This document shows positions 49,901 through 62,200 of a stretch of DNA of 64,000 bases, piece after piece. A model generated the notes under the pieces. That model saw only the letters and a list, made by a program, of their open reading frames with translations, ran no database searches and was not told the DNA's origin. The translations under genes and the position numbers were made by a program. Source of the stretch: Lycium barbarum (Eukaryota > Streptophyta > Magnoliopsida > Solanales > Solanaceae); contig NC_083338.1 of NCBI RefSeq assembly GCF_019175385.1, forward strand, positions 96,027,062-96,091,061, in the 5' to 3' direction. Each line of letters begins with the position of its first letter. Position 1 is the stretch's first letter.

Positions 49901-51524
49901 AGCAAGATGATCGGCTATTGCCTGCCCTTTGACAGCCTTTTAGGTAACATATACAATATCAAACTCGCTTAGCAAAATTTGCCATTTGGATAACTTCCCA
50001 GTAGGCATAGGCTTCTGAAAGATATACTTGAGTGGATCCATCCTTGAAATGAGATAAGTAGTATATGCGGACAGGTAATGTCTCAACTTTTGTGCAACCC
50101 AAGTCTAGGCACAACAGGTGCGTTCCAACAAAGTATATCGGGCCTCATAAGGCGTGAACTTCTTGCTCAAGTAGTATATTGCTTGCTCCTTCTTTCCCGT
50201 TTCATCATGTTGTCCCAACATACACCCAAATGCATTTGCTGACACAGACAAGTACAATAACAAAGGTCTCCCGACTTCTGGAGGCACCAGAACAGGCGGA
50301 TTAGACAAATATTCTTTGATCCTCTCAAAGGCTTGTTGGCAATCCTCCGTCCATTTGGTAGCAGCATCCTTCCTCAATAACTTGATTATTGGCTCACATA
50401 TTACTGTCGATTGTGCTATGAACCGACTAATGTAGTTGAGATGACCGAGGAAGCTCATCACGTCCTTTCGACTCTTTGGGGCAGGCAAGTTTTGAATAGC
50501 CTTTATCTTCAAATGATCCAATTCTATGCCCCTCCTGCTCACAATAAAACCCAATAGCTTCCCAGCAGGAACACCAAATGCACACTTTGCAGGATTTAAT
50601 TTCAAATTGTATCGCCTCAACCTGTCAAAGAACTTCTTCAAATCTGTCAAGTGATCTGAACTCTTTCGTGACTTGATGATGATATCGTCCACATAGACTT
50701 CAATCTCCCTGTGGATCATGTCATGAAAAATGGTAGTCATGGCTCTCATATAGGTGGAACCTGCGTTTTTGAGCCCAAAAGGCATCACTCGATAATAGTA
50801 TACTCCCCAAGGTGTGATGAATGCCGTTTTCTCAGCATCTTCTTCATCCATCAGAATTTGGTGATATCCTGTGTAGCAATCAACGAATGACTACAACTCA
50901 TGCTTCGCACAGTTATCAATAAGTATGTGAATATTCGGGAGGGGAAAGTCATCTTTTGGGCTAGCCCTGTTGAGATCCCGATAATCCACGCACACCCTGA
51001 CTGTGCCATCCTTCTTTGGTACAAGCATAATATTGGCTAGCCAAGTGGGGTACCTTGCAGCTCGAATGACCTTTGCATCAAATTGCTTTGAGACTTCTTC
51101 CTTGAGTTTTAAACTCAAATCCGGTTTAATGTTTTTCTTCTTTTGTTTCACCGGAGGACAAGATGGATCAATAGGCAACTTATGCGAAACAATGTCTGTG
51201 CTTACACCCGGCATATCATCATAAGACCATGCGAACACGTCTATATATTGTCTCAAAAGGTTGATCAATTCTTCCCTTTGTGACGGAGTTAAATGGACGC
51301 TAATTCTTGTTTCCCTCACTGTTTCTGAATCTCCCAAGTTTATGGTTTCTGTTTCATCCAAATTTGGTTTTGGCTTATTCTCAAAATGTTCAAAATCCTT
51401 AGTTGACTCTTCAGGTTGCATGTCCTCTTCATATTCTTCAGAGTCTTGTTCGGCATTTACTATGGGCTCGCTTGTTTCATTACGTGTCACATTCACAGTA
51501 TCAGCAGATTTACTAGTTTGATTG
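49901..51524 (-). pseudogene. Ogre reverse transcriptase and first RNase H (second coding exon)
   Basis: It opens right after the intron acceptor at 51525. Motifs: LLRQYIDVFAWSYDDMPGV, VPKKDGTVRVCVDYRDLNRA, FPLPN, MPFGLKNAGSTYMRAM, VYVDDIIIKS (catalytic DD, about 50690), GFIVSRRGIELD, and RNase H from about 50300 (LYLSVSANAFGCML, QAIYYLSKKF). A stop lies between 50852 and 50890, one is at 50102-50104, and one is near 49940. The frame is otherwise constant from 51524 to 48080, so this was one long ORF3. Confidence 0.9.
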
Positions 51525-51705
51525 CTGAAAAATAAGAGAAAAATTAATTAAATAAAGACGGAATAAGAAATAGAAAAGCATAGTTTGGATTTGGCATTTA
51601 AGCTTTCAGAAGTTGAAGGCAAAAAAAACAACAAAAGCATAAACACGATTCAGGCCTCAATTTTGAATCGTGTTGTTTCATCAAATGCTAATACAAATAA
51701 TCTAC
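51525..51705 (-). other. Predicted Ogre intron, 181 bp
   Basis: On the minus strand, the donor is CTTG|GTAGATT after 51706 and the acceptor is TTATTTTTCAG|CAATC before 51524, with a T-rich tract. The upstream frame stops within the donor (TGG TAG), whereas joining at these sites keeps the codon phase (2 nt + 1 nt) into the RT frame. Ogre elements are known for an intron between protease and RT. Confidence 0.75.
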
Positions 51706-52921
51706 CAAGACTCCCGGAGAACCAGGGGCGGGGTACAAGTCCAATTTTTCAAAACATCTCCAGGCTCAGCATCCCAAATGGTTGGAGTTTCAGGGCAATC
51801 ATCCAGAATCACGTTGCATTCAGCTTCCTCCTCGGTAATGAATAGATTCTTGAGTCCTTTCACGAGGTTGTCTTCTGCTGCTTCCTCTGATACTTGGGTG
51901 ACGGACGCCTTGAAGAATGACTGATTCAGGAGAGGAACAGGCTTTGGCAAGGGAATATCATCCTTTCTTTTGAGACTAGCCAATGAGATTTCTTCAAGAG
52001 TGGGTTCGTATCCGAGACCGAAAGTATCTTTCTGGCCGGGTAATTGAATCGGTTCCACTATTCCATCCAAATTCACCCCGAGACCTCGACTAGGCTTGAA
52101 ACCATTCCTCAACATTTCCCATGCCACCATCATAAGCACACGTGGCAATTTTACCCTTTCAGCTTGAGTAGTACACATGGCTTTCTTGATATAAAAAATA
52201 GATCCATCTAGCCTTTCTACACTTCGATAACAGGAATTGAGTTTTCAGGATAGATCGGATTGTTGCCTTCTCCGTGGATCACAATATCCTGACGATTCCA
52301 GACAAATTTCAAATTTTGATGTAAGGTAGAAGGGACTGCACTAGCCATATGGATCCATGGCCTTCCTATCAGCAAGTTGAAACTGGAGCATATGTCTAGC
52401 ACTTGAAATTCCACCGTGAACTCCACGGGTCCAATATCCAACACTAAGTCAATCTCCCCCACGACACCTCTTTGGGCTCTGTCAAAACCTTTAACTCTCA
52501 CGTGACTATCGCGAAGTTTCCCGGTATCAATTCCTAAGGCTCGAAGAGTAGTGACAGGGCATATGTTAACAGCTGAACCTCCATCAATCAACACCTTGAA
52601 AATGAAGTTGACCCTGCATTTGACTGTAATGTTCAATGCCTTGTTGTGACCCAAACCATCAGGTGGCAACTCATCGTCATGAAAAGAGACTTTGTGGGCT
52701 TCGAGGACTTCTCCAACCATGGCCAAAAATTTCTCGCTAGAGGTTTCAGCTGGAACATAAGATTCATTCAGTACCTTCACTAAAGCGTTCCTATGAGTTT
52801 CAGAATTCATCAACAATGCCAATAAAAAAATTTGGGCTGGTGTTTTCTTTAGTTGTTCGACCACAGAATATTCCTTAGTCGGCATTTTCCTCCAGAATTC
52901 CTCAACTTCGGCCTCAGTCAC
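51706..52921 (-). pseudogene. Ogre protease and linker (end of first coding exon)
   Basis: The protease core has VLIDGGSAVNICP near 52590 (D-G-G in place of D-S/T-G) and FNLLIGRPWIHMASAVPSTLHQNLKFVW near 52350. The family linker ERLDGSIFYIKKAM..CTTQAERVKLPRVL follows, in another frame, so a shift lies near 52205-52212. The segment ends at the intron donor. The protease would cut the polyprotein in the particle. It is non-functional as written. Confidence 0.8.
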
Positions 52922-52959
52922 AACCTTCTTTTGGCCGTTTTCTTTACTCGGTGCTCCTC

Positions 52960-55341
52960 GTGCTACCTCTTCGGGGGAATAACCGTTTCCACAACCAATT
53001 TTCCTTTTGCTTTGTTCCTTTCATCATACTGATAATCCCAAGGAACTGCTTTGGTGTTGAAAGAAGGTGCCTGAGCAACTAAGGCCGTGATCCTAGGCCT
53101 TGGAGTAAGTACTTCCACTTCGATTGGCGCCCTCATTTGGACTGTGATTACGGGAGCAATAAAAGCTGACGACTTAACCTTTTCCTCTCTTTTGACCGAT
53201 ATAATAGTCCCTTCCAAATCACAATCTTCATCAATGGTAAGCATGTTCACATTTGCATCACCATGATTGGGTAGAGGATTGTTGTTTATATTTGGGGGAA
53301 CTCCTTTGAATTGGATGACTCCTTCTTTGATTAATGCCTCGATTTTGTCTTTGAGAGTAAGGCAATTTTCAGTATCATGTCCGGTAACTCCTGAGTGATA
53401 CGCACAATGTTTAGTCCCGTCATACCATCCAGGAAGGGGATTAGGAACTCTTCCCTGAATTGGTTGGAGTATCCCTGCGGTTCTCAACCTTTCATACAGT
53501 TGGGCTAGGGGTTCGGCTAACGGTGCGTAAGTTTTGGTCGGTTTTCTTTCAAAGTTTGGGCGAGGTCTGGTGCATTTTATGGATGATTTTGTGGTTGGTA
53601 TTGTGGTTGAGGCGAGTAGGTTGGCTGGTATTGTGATGGGCTTTGATGAGCAGGTGCTCGAGGTGGGTAACATGCTGGCTGGGTGTGGTAAACAAGATGG
53701 GGAGTGGGTGGAGGTTGGTAATAAGGCTGAGGGGCTTGGGTATATTGGCTGTAATATGAAGGCTGGGATGAAGGGTATTGATAGGTTAACATCTGGTTTG
53801 GTCTTCGTTCCTGGATGCTCATGACCGCGGATAACCGTCCCTCTTCTTCTTAGCTGAATCTGATTGAATTGCCTTACTTGTTGCTTGCAAGGCTGCAAGA
53901 TTTGTGATTCTTCCTGTCTTGATACCTTCTTCTATGAAATCTCCCATTCTAATAACTTCAGAAAACTTTTGTCCAATGACACTTATCAGTCTTTCATAGT
54001 ATGCTGCATCTTTTAAAGACTGTACAAAGAGCATCGCCATCTCACTCTCCGCCATTGGAGGCTGGACTTTCGCGGCTTCTGCTCTCCAACGCATAGCATA
54101 TTCTCTGAAAGTTTCTATTGACTTCCTTTCCAACTTCATCAAATAGAATCTGTCTGGTACAGTCTCAGTATTAAACCTGAATCTATCCATGAATTCTTGT
54201 GCCATCTCTCCCCAACTATGCCATTTATGCGGATCTTGGCATGTATACCAATCAAGCACTTATCTCGTTAAAATCCTTATAAACAGCTTCATCCTAATAG
54301 CTTGATCTTTTCCTACTCCAACAAGCTTACCACAGTACGATCTCAAGTGAGCCCGAGGATTTCCTTTTCCATCAAACATATCAAATTTTGGCACCTTATA
54401 TCCAGCAGGCAACTCAATGTCGGGATGAATACATAAATCCTCGTACTCTAGTCCTTCACATCCCTTGTGGATTTGGATGCTTCTAAATGCTTCTTTCAGA
54501 CTGCGAATCTCCTTTGATACATTCTCTTCTGCTTTCGCCCTGGCTTCCCTTTCCATCTCCTCATAAGGGTCAACCTCTGGATATTGCATGGCCTGCAATT
54601 GGGTAGTGAAAGGTTGAGCTTCTGCTATATATACCGGTGGCACATAATGCATTTTATGGTTAGCGGTGTGTGCCGACGGTATGTGTTGGGTTGCTTGGTA
54701 GTTTTGGGTAAGTGGGGTAGTTTGGATAACTGAAGGCTGAGGAATATAAGGAGTGGTGAAAGGTAGCGGATTGGTTTGTTGAAAGTTAACTTGTTGTGAG
54801 TTGGCTTGTTGCGGGTCATTTTGTTGCGGGATGGTTTGTTGTAGGTTAGTTTGTTGTGGGATGGCTTGTTGTGAGTTAATTGGTGGTGGGATGGCTTGTT
54901 GTGGATTAGATTGTTGTGAGATGGTTTGTTGCAGGCTAGTTTGTTGCGGGATGGGGGTGAATTGGTAGTGCTTGGATTGACTGTGTGAAGCGGAGGGTTT
55001 GAGGGAAAGGGCTGAGGAGCGGGCGAGTCAACAGGCGAAAAGGACGGTGGGATTGTCGCACTTGTCCTTTGTTCATGATGAGGAGTGTTAAGGGTAATGG
55101 ACAGGTTGGTGAGATTTCGCAGTCCCTCAATTTCACTTTGCATGTTGGCCACTTGCTGCATCAATTGGGCGATGGGTTCATCATTCCCTCCTCCCGAAGC
55201 CTCAGGTTCGTCTCTCGGAACGGTGACAAGTCCCAAGCCAGTCTGTTCAGATGCACCTGAATCATTAATATTGTTGGATGCTTGTGCCTTTGATCTTGTG
55301 AAGTATGGGTGATCCACCAGTTCGCAGTCAACACGAATCAA
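52960..55341 (-). pseudogene. Ogre gag, several frameshifts
   Basis: The N-terminus starts at 55341 (GTG-like or upstream start; RVDCELVDHPYFTRSKAQ) with a coiled-coil-like LMQQVANMQSEIEGLRNL. The capsid core follows (PKFDMFDGKGNPRAHLRSYCGKL, DWYTCQDPHKWHSWGEMAQEFMDRF and SLKDAAYYERLISVIGQKF), then a proline/glutamine-rich segment and a modified knuckle CAYHSGVTGHDTENC near 53390. Four reading-frame segments (frames change near 54650, 53820, 53560 and 52940) and a stop at 54257-54259 show decay. Gag forms the capsid that packages element RNA. Confidence 0.85.
54775..54960 (-). repeat. Minisatellite in Ogre gag N-terminal region
   Basis: Repeated TTGTTGYGRGWTGGYTTGTTG-type units of about 30 bp on the plus strand. 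In one frame they encode repeated NKPSHNKLT-like segments, in another Gln-rich repeats. Unit number may vary between copies. Confidence 0.7.
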
Positions 55342-55519
55342 CCTTTGGGGGAATAATCAAAATAAAAGAAAACCTTCAAAAATGAAGAAAACTGCATTAG
55401 TATAGTGCGATTGATTGCTGCTTTAAATAAAATAATGCGAACATTGGGCAAATAACGTTGAAAGAAACACATATTGCATAGCAAACAAATCACATAGTAA
55501 AAGAGAAATATAGCAAACA

Positions 55520-55945
55520 TAGCGCGACCTATTATGCACGGGACCTCTTTTGTGCCAGAGGTAGGCCTAACGCGGATCTGAAGGATAAAACATGCAATTA
55601 TACGTCATCCCAATATGCTATTAATTGAAGACCCCCAAAACATACAATGTTTGAAAATTTAAATCCTGGTACAAAGGAAATTATTACAACTACTACTTGA
55701 CTTTCATAAGCTAATTAAAATGAGGAAGGCCCTTCGTCATTCTTGAGCCTCTTGGTTGCTTGGATTGATTGCCTGATCTTTCGAAGATTCTGGATAAGGT
55801 ATGACATGGCCAGAACCCCTCCCGTTTTGATGCCTTATTTGATGCAAGTGTCTCCTTGCTCAGCTAGAAATTTATCTAATTCTTGCATGCTTTGTTCGTA
55901 ACTAAATGTCTGCTGCTTCCATTTCTCTGTCTCCTTTTCCTTTTC
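55520..55945 (-). other. Spacer between Ogre ORF1 and gag
   Basis: No domain was recognised. The plus strand has ordinary AT-rich sequence. The ORF1 frame may continue a little past its stop (EKWKQQTFSYEQSMQELDKF) before ending, so ORF1 probably reached about 55850 before mutation. Confidence 0.5.
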
Positions 55946-57304
55946 CTAAAGTTGTGCATGGTGCTCGGCTTCAGAGACAAGATTTTTCTTTCGCAATTGC
56001 CGGAGTAAGATGTGTGCTTCTGCTTCGCCATCCTTAATTCGCCGCCTCAGGCTAATGCCGGGTTTGATTGATCCCTCTAAGTTAGCGGTCAGCCACTCCA
56101 AATAGTTATCATCACATCCAGCTTGGTATCTGTTTGGCTCAATTGACTTTGCTTTCATGGTTTCCCTAGATTTCCACATGCTTATAACTTCTTTTGCAAA
56201 AGGAATTTTTCCGTCTTTGTAGTCGGCTCGATAATGATCCATGTCTGCCACTAAAGGTATGTTTTGCTTTCTTCCAGATTGTCTTAAAACTCTCAGTGGG
56301 GCATAAGGTTGCAAGCCCCGAAGTCCCATCAAAACTAAAAATGGCACGATCTTCGTACGAAACACCAAACCCTAGGATGGAAACCAACCGAACATCCATT
56401 GAATTGAATCATCGTTCAAATGGCTAAGAAGTCTTACCCACCCTTCTACACCATTTGGCTTTTCAAATGATCTATTAGTCAAAATAGCGCCTGGAACATG
56501 TCCAAGAATGTGATTTTCACCCGTCGGCTTTCGCAATGCTAGACCTCTGTCGACCTTTTGAAGATATTCCATCAGCCAAATTTGTAAAAGCAAGTTGCAT
56601 CCCTCAAAATGCTTGTACCCGTGCTTGCAACGTCCTAATGCTCGATAGATATCTGCCACGACCATGGGGACCACAGTGTAGTATTTTCCTTCAATGCCAC
56701 CAAATAGAGCTTTAGTTACAGTAATGAGTCGGGTATGAATATCTCTTGTTATTCCTTTAGGGAACACCATAGTTCCTAAAAAACACACCGCGAAAGCGAA
56801 GCACCGTTTTTGTTTCCAAGAGTCATACGAGAAAAATTCCTCTTGATGATTGGTGAAACTTTGTTGATAGCCAAATCTATGATACAAGTAGTCAAATGGT
56901 ATCGTAGACCTTTGTAAACATTTTGCGCCTTTACCCTTCCTGAATCCGAAACTGTCAATAAATTCTTTTGGTAAAGGTTCCTTTAGAATAATCATGCCGC
57001 AATTTTGCCATTTTTTCTTCTTATGTAATAAAGCTGCATTTTCTACATAGCCATCTATTTCCCCTAACAATGGAGTCATTTCATTGTTGCCAAATCTAAA
57101 CACGACCCTCTTCTCATCCCAAAACACAGTTGCCGCCTCGATGATGTCTCTACACGGTTGGATATCCATTAAAGACGGTAAGTGTCCTAATGCTCCACGT
57201 ACCACCCGCTGTCCGTAGTCCCCCAAATCAATCCACCATGCCTTTAGTTGAGGAGGAACACTCAAGACCATGCTAAACCTTGGGTAAATATTTTGCTGGC
57301 TCAT
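55946..57304 (-). pseudogene. Ogre ORF1 (extra ORF upstream of gag), one stop
   Basis: The start is ATG at 57304 (MSQQNIYPRFSMVLS). It is one frame of about 450 codons broken by a stop near 56369. Features: LGHLPSLMDIQPCRDIIEAATVFWDEKRVVFRFGNNEMTPLLGEIDGYV, resembling the plant-mobile-domain type often seen in Ogre ORF1, and later SGRKQNIPLVADM. Its function in Ogre elements is unknown. Its position 5' of gag, in addition to the aRNH and intron, identifies the lineage. Confidence 0.8.
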
Positions 57305-57567
57305 GGCTACCTGCGTTCACAAATGGTTAGTTTTACCTATTACCCTTCTAAGTAGCACATGGTCTACATAATACACATGTTTATCCTTAAAATCAATGCA
57401 CATAACGTGATAACCGTCGCTCGGGGTCATACACCCACTCGGACATTTGGACAAGGTTGACTAATGGACTTAATACACCTTGGGTATTAAGCCTCCTAAG
57501 TTTGTATGATGCATGTTCTTAAAGAGGGTTTGGCTAAGCTCTATCTTAGGCTGACTAAGAGTTGGTT
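57305..57567 (-). other. Ogre 5' leader, primer site not found
   Basis: Between ORF1 and the LTR remnant there are only 263 bp, and I see neither the LTR end GGGGTATAACA nor a clear primer binding site. The 5' LTR end and PBS are probably deleted. Confidence 0.5.
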
Positions 57568-57706
57568 TCGATGCGTGTGTGCATAAGACGGTAAATAGAA
57601 AATGTTAAAAGTGATCATAATGGTAACGATAATAATAATAACGATAATAACGATAATAAGAATAATAACGATAATAACGATAATAATAACGATGATAATA
57701 ATAATA
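57568..57706 (-). mobile_element. Remnant of Ogre 5' LTR
   Basis: GATGCGTGTGTGCATAAGACGG and the following bases up to GTGATCATAATG match 45548-45599, and both copies run into AAT-rich microsatellite. Only about 140 bp of the roughly 4.7-kb LTR is recognisable, so most of the 5' LTR has been lost. Confidence 0.65.
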
Positions 57707-58943
<1,237 letters not shown>

Positions 58944-58954
58944 CTATAAATACT
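58944..58954 (+). promoter_or_regulatory. Candidate TATA box upstream of caulimovirid ORFs
   Basis: CTATAAATACT lies 62 bp before the first in-frame ATG (59016). Caulimovirid leaders are normally much longer, so this might be a host or chance element near a truncated insert. Confidence 0.35.
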
Positions 58955-59015
58955 AAAATAAGACCACGGAAAGGGTGTTTTAGGAATACTAGGTCTAAAA
59001 GTGCTAAACGACCAA

Positions 59016-59261
59016 ATGGGTTGTTACAAAAATGAACATAATAGTGTTAGATCTAGTATACCTAGATCTTTATCTTCTAATAGATCTTATATATCTCCTA
59101 TTGATTATATTGTACAGACTCCATCAAGAGCTTCTACATCTCAAATGAGAGAGACTAATTCTAACCGAATTAGTAATTTAAAAATTAACCAGGAAAATAT
59201 TGTCACTGGTACCCAAGACCCAGAATTAACTGAGTCAGATATGGATTTTCCAACTATTTAA
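59016..59261 (+). CDS. Small ORF upstream of caulimovirid polyprotein
   Basis: 81 codons from ATG 59016 (MGCYKNEHNS), rich in Ser, Arg and Asn, with no recognisable domain. Its TAA stop overlaps the ATG of the next ORF by one base (TAATG, 59259-59263), an arrangement suited to reinitiation. It may be the tail of a larger upstream ORF, for example one with the movement protein, that was cut off at insertion. It is too short to identify. Confidence 0.45.
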   Translation: MGCYKNEHNSVRSSIPRSLSSNRSYISPIDYIVQTPSRASTSQMRETNSNRISNLKINQENIVTGTQDPELTESDMDFPTI

Positions 59262-62200
59262 TGGATCAAGTCCAAAAAATTAATTTTAGTCGGGGATCAC
59301 CCGCAAGATTACAAATTAATAAAGAATTTAATACTCCCAAATGGGAATCATTTAGAAAATGGTTTTTTGATAATTTTAAACCAGAGGAAACAATAATTTT
59401 CCAAAATGAATTTTATAAAGACCTCTCTAAGGCAAATCAGATTATATCTTTTGTTCCTTGGTTTATGGCAAAATATTTTGCTAATTATCTCTCTGTTTTA
59501 GAAAGAGATTATAAGTTGTCAAATGGAGAAATCATTCATACAGTGTTTCCTCCGCAACAATCTTTTCAAATAGGCAAAGATGATAAAACTTTGCACTTTT
59601 CAACATTTTCAAAGTTAATTGAAAATGAAGGCTTGCCTATATTTACTAGACATGTTAATATGGTAATAAGGCAACAAAATTATTCTAATATTTACATGAA
59701 TATTTTGGGTGAACAAATATTTTCACTACATGAAAAAGTTGATAAACTTTTAGCCAATATTCATAAGGTATCTATTTCTGATAAAGGGAAACAGAAGGAA
59801 GTTGTTGCTACTCCCAGTATACAGCCTCCTCCTGAAATTCATGATTTCAAATTAAAACCTATATCAGAATTAGAAAAACTTTTAGATGAAAAGTTTAAAA
59901 ATTTAAAGCTTACTCCTCTAATAGCAGAGGATGATAAATATTTATCTGATATTGATTATAAGTCTCGTATAGCATCAGATATTAATAAAATTGATGAATA
60001 TTATGCTGTCAAGCCTACCCAGAGGATGTACTACTATCCTCGTCCAACTCCTCAAGATGTTTTATTAGAGGAGCATGAACATGTTATTTCCAACAGTTAT
60101 AGTGGTAAGGAAATATATGAATGGAATATTGACGGTTATACTGAAAGTCAGATTTATTGTACTATTCATAGGATGTTAATGTACAGCACTATCTGCAAAG
60201 TCCATAAAAATACTGAAAGAGTTATTGCAGATATGATTATAGTTGGTTTCACTGGCCAATAAAAAGGTTGGTGGGATAATTATCTAACTGCTGCACAGCG
60301 AAATGCAATTTTAGGAGCTGTTAAGCAGGAACCTGGTCATGAAGCACCAGTAGCAAATGCAGTTTATACACTGGTCATTAATATTGTTGAACATTTTTCA
60401 GGAAGATGGTCCGATAATAGTGAATCGATACGAACCATGCTTCAAAACCTTAGATGTAAGACCCTAACCTCATATAGGTGGTACAAAGATGTTTTTCTTT
60501 GCAGGGTCATGGAATTACCAGAGAGTAATGACTCCCACTGGAAGTCCAAGTTTATAGATGGGCTCCCTTCTCTTTTTGCAGAAAGAGTTAGAAAAGCTCT
60601 TAGAAAAGGAGATAGAAGCATTAATTATGATGCTTATACTTATGGAAACTTAATTGGTACTTGTATGCAGGAAGGTTTAGCCTTATGTAATGAGATACAG
60701 CTTAACCAGCAGATCAAGCGCCATGGTCTTAATGAAAGACAACAATTAGGAGAATTTTGTGGGCAGTTTGGGTTAGATGTGCCCCAATCTTCAAAAAATC
60801 CTCATAGGCAAAAGAAAAAATATAAAGACTTCCAGCAATGGAAAGAAAAGCGCTTACAAAAGAAGGCTAGGCGCAAAAAGTCTTTTAAAGAAAAGAAGGA
60901 TTTTATTAAATCAAAAAATCCCAAAGCCTGTTATAAGTGTGGCAGAGTAGGTCATTTTTATAAAAATTGCAAGGTTAAGGAAAAGATTAAAGCCCTTAAC
61001 ATAGATGATGACCTTAGAGAATCTTTATACAAGATTTTATTAAATTCAGAACCAGAACCAGAGAATGATTCTGGTAAGGAAAATGATAGTTCTTCAAACC
61101 CTTTTTCGGATGAAGATATTAGGGTATTAGGAGAAGAAAGTTATATCTCAACCAGTTCAGATGAAGAATGTCAATCATGCCAATTAGGGCAACCTTGTGT
61201 TAAACCCAAGGATGATGATGAGTTCTATAAACTTGTCTCCCAATTTACTGAAAATAGTATCCATGTTTTAGATGGTAATAACCTCTTTGATCTCCTTAAA
61301 TATATTAAGGATCCCAATCTTAGGTCCCAAATTATAGACCAAATAGGTTCAGAACAGCGGCCCCAAGAGGAACCAACTGCTGTAGAAGTTAGAGAACCTA
61401 CAGGACCTTATACTATGGCTGGAGTTAAAAAATTCCTTCAAGAACGCCGGAATATTATAAGTACACCGGCAACTACTCAAGATTTAGAAAGAGAGGTTTA
61501 TAACCTTAAACAAGAAATTTCCACCCTTAGGAGGCACCAAACCACCCTTGATTACCGGGTCTCGCAATTAGAAGGGAAAGGAAAAATCATAGAAACACTA
61601 CCAGTATATAATACAGTAGAAGATTTACCAGTTGATAACACCGTAGAAACAGTTGCTACGGAAGAAGGAGAAAGTAGTAATGCCAGCTCTAATTTTCTAA
61701 TAAAATTAGAAGCTGTTACTTCTTTTAAATGTTTTATAAAAATTACTCTCTTGATAGATTACAATTTCAAAAAAGAATTTACTGCTCTAGTTGATAGTGG
61801 AGCAGATTTAAGTTGTATTCAAGAAGGATTAATTCCTTCAAAATATTTTCAAAAAACTACTCATAGTTTACGGTCTGCTAGTGGCCAAAAGATGGGTATT
61901 ACTTATAAATTACCCAAAGCTTATATTTGCCAAGACAAGGTTTGCATTCCCGAAAACTTTGTATTGGTAAAAGATATTTCAAATCAAATGATTTTAGGGA
62001 CTCCATTCATACATAAACTATTTCCTATTCAATGGATGGATGACAAAGGTTTTATAGAAACCTATGATGAAAAACCATTTAAATTTCAGTTTATAACTGA
62101 ACCCTTTACAAGAATTTTAAATGAAATTAAAGAGAAGTTGATAAATAAACATCAGCAAATCAATTTTCTTAAACAAGAAATTTATACTCTTCAGATTGAA

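Noticed and set aside
53534..53824. 96-codon plus-strand ORF in the Ogre region
   Set aside because: Shadow of the gag frame on the minus strand; the composition mirrors the Pro/Gln-rich gag segment.
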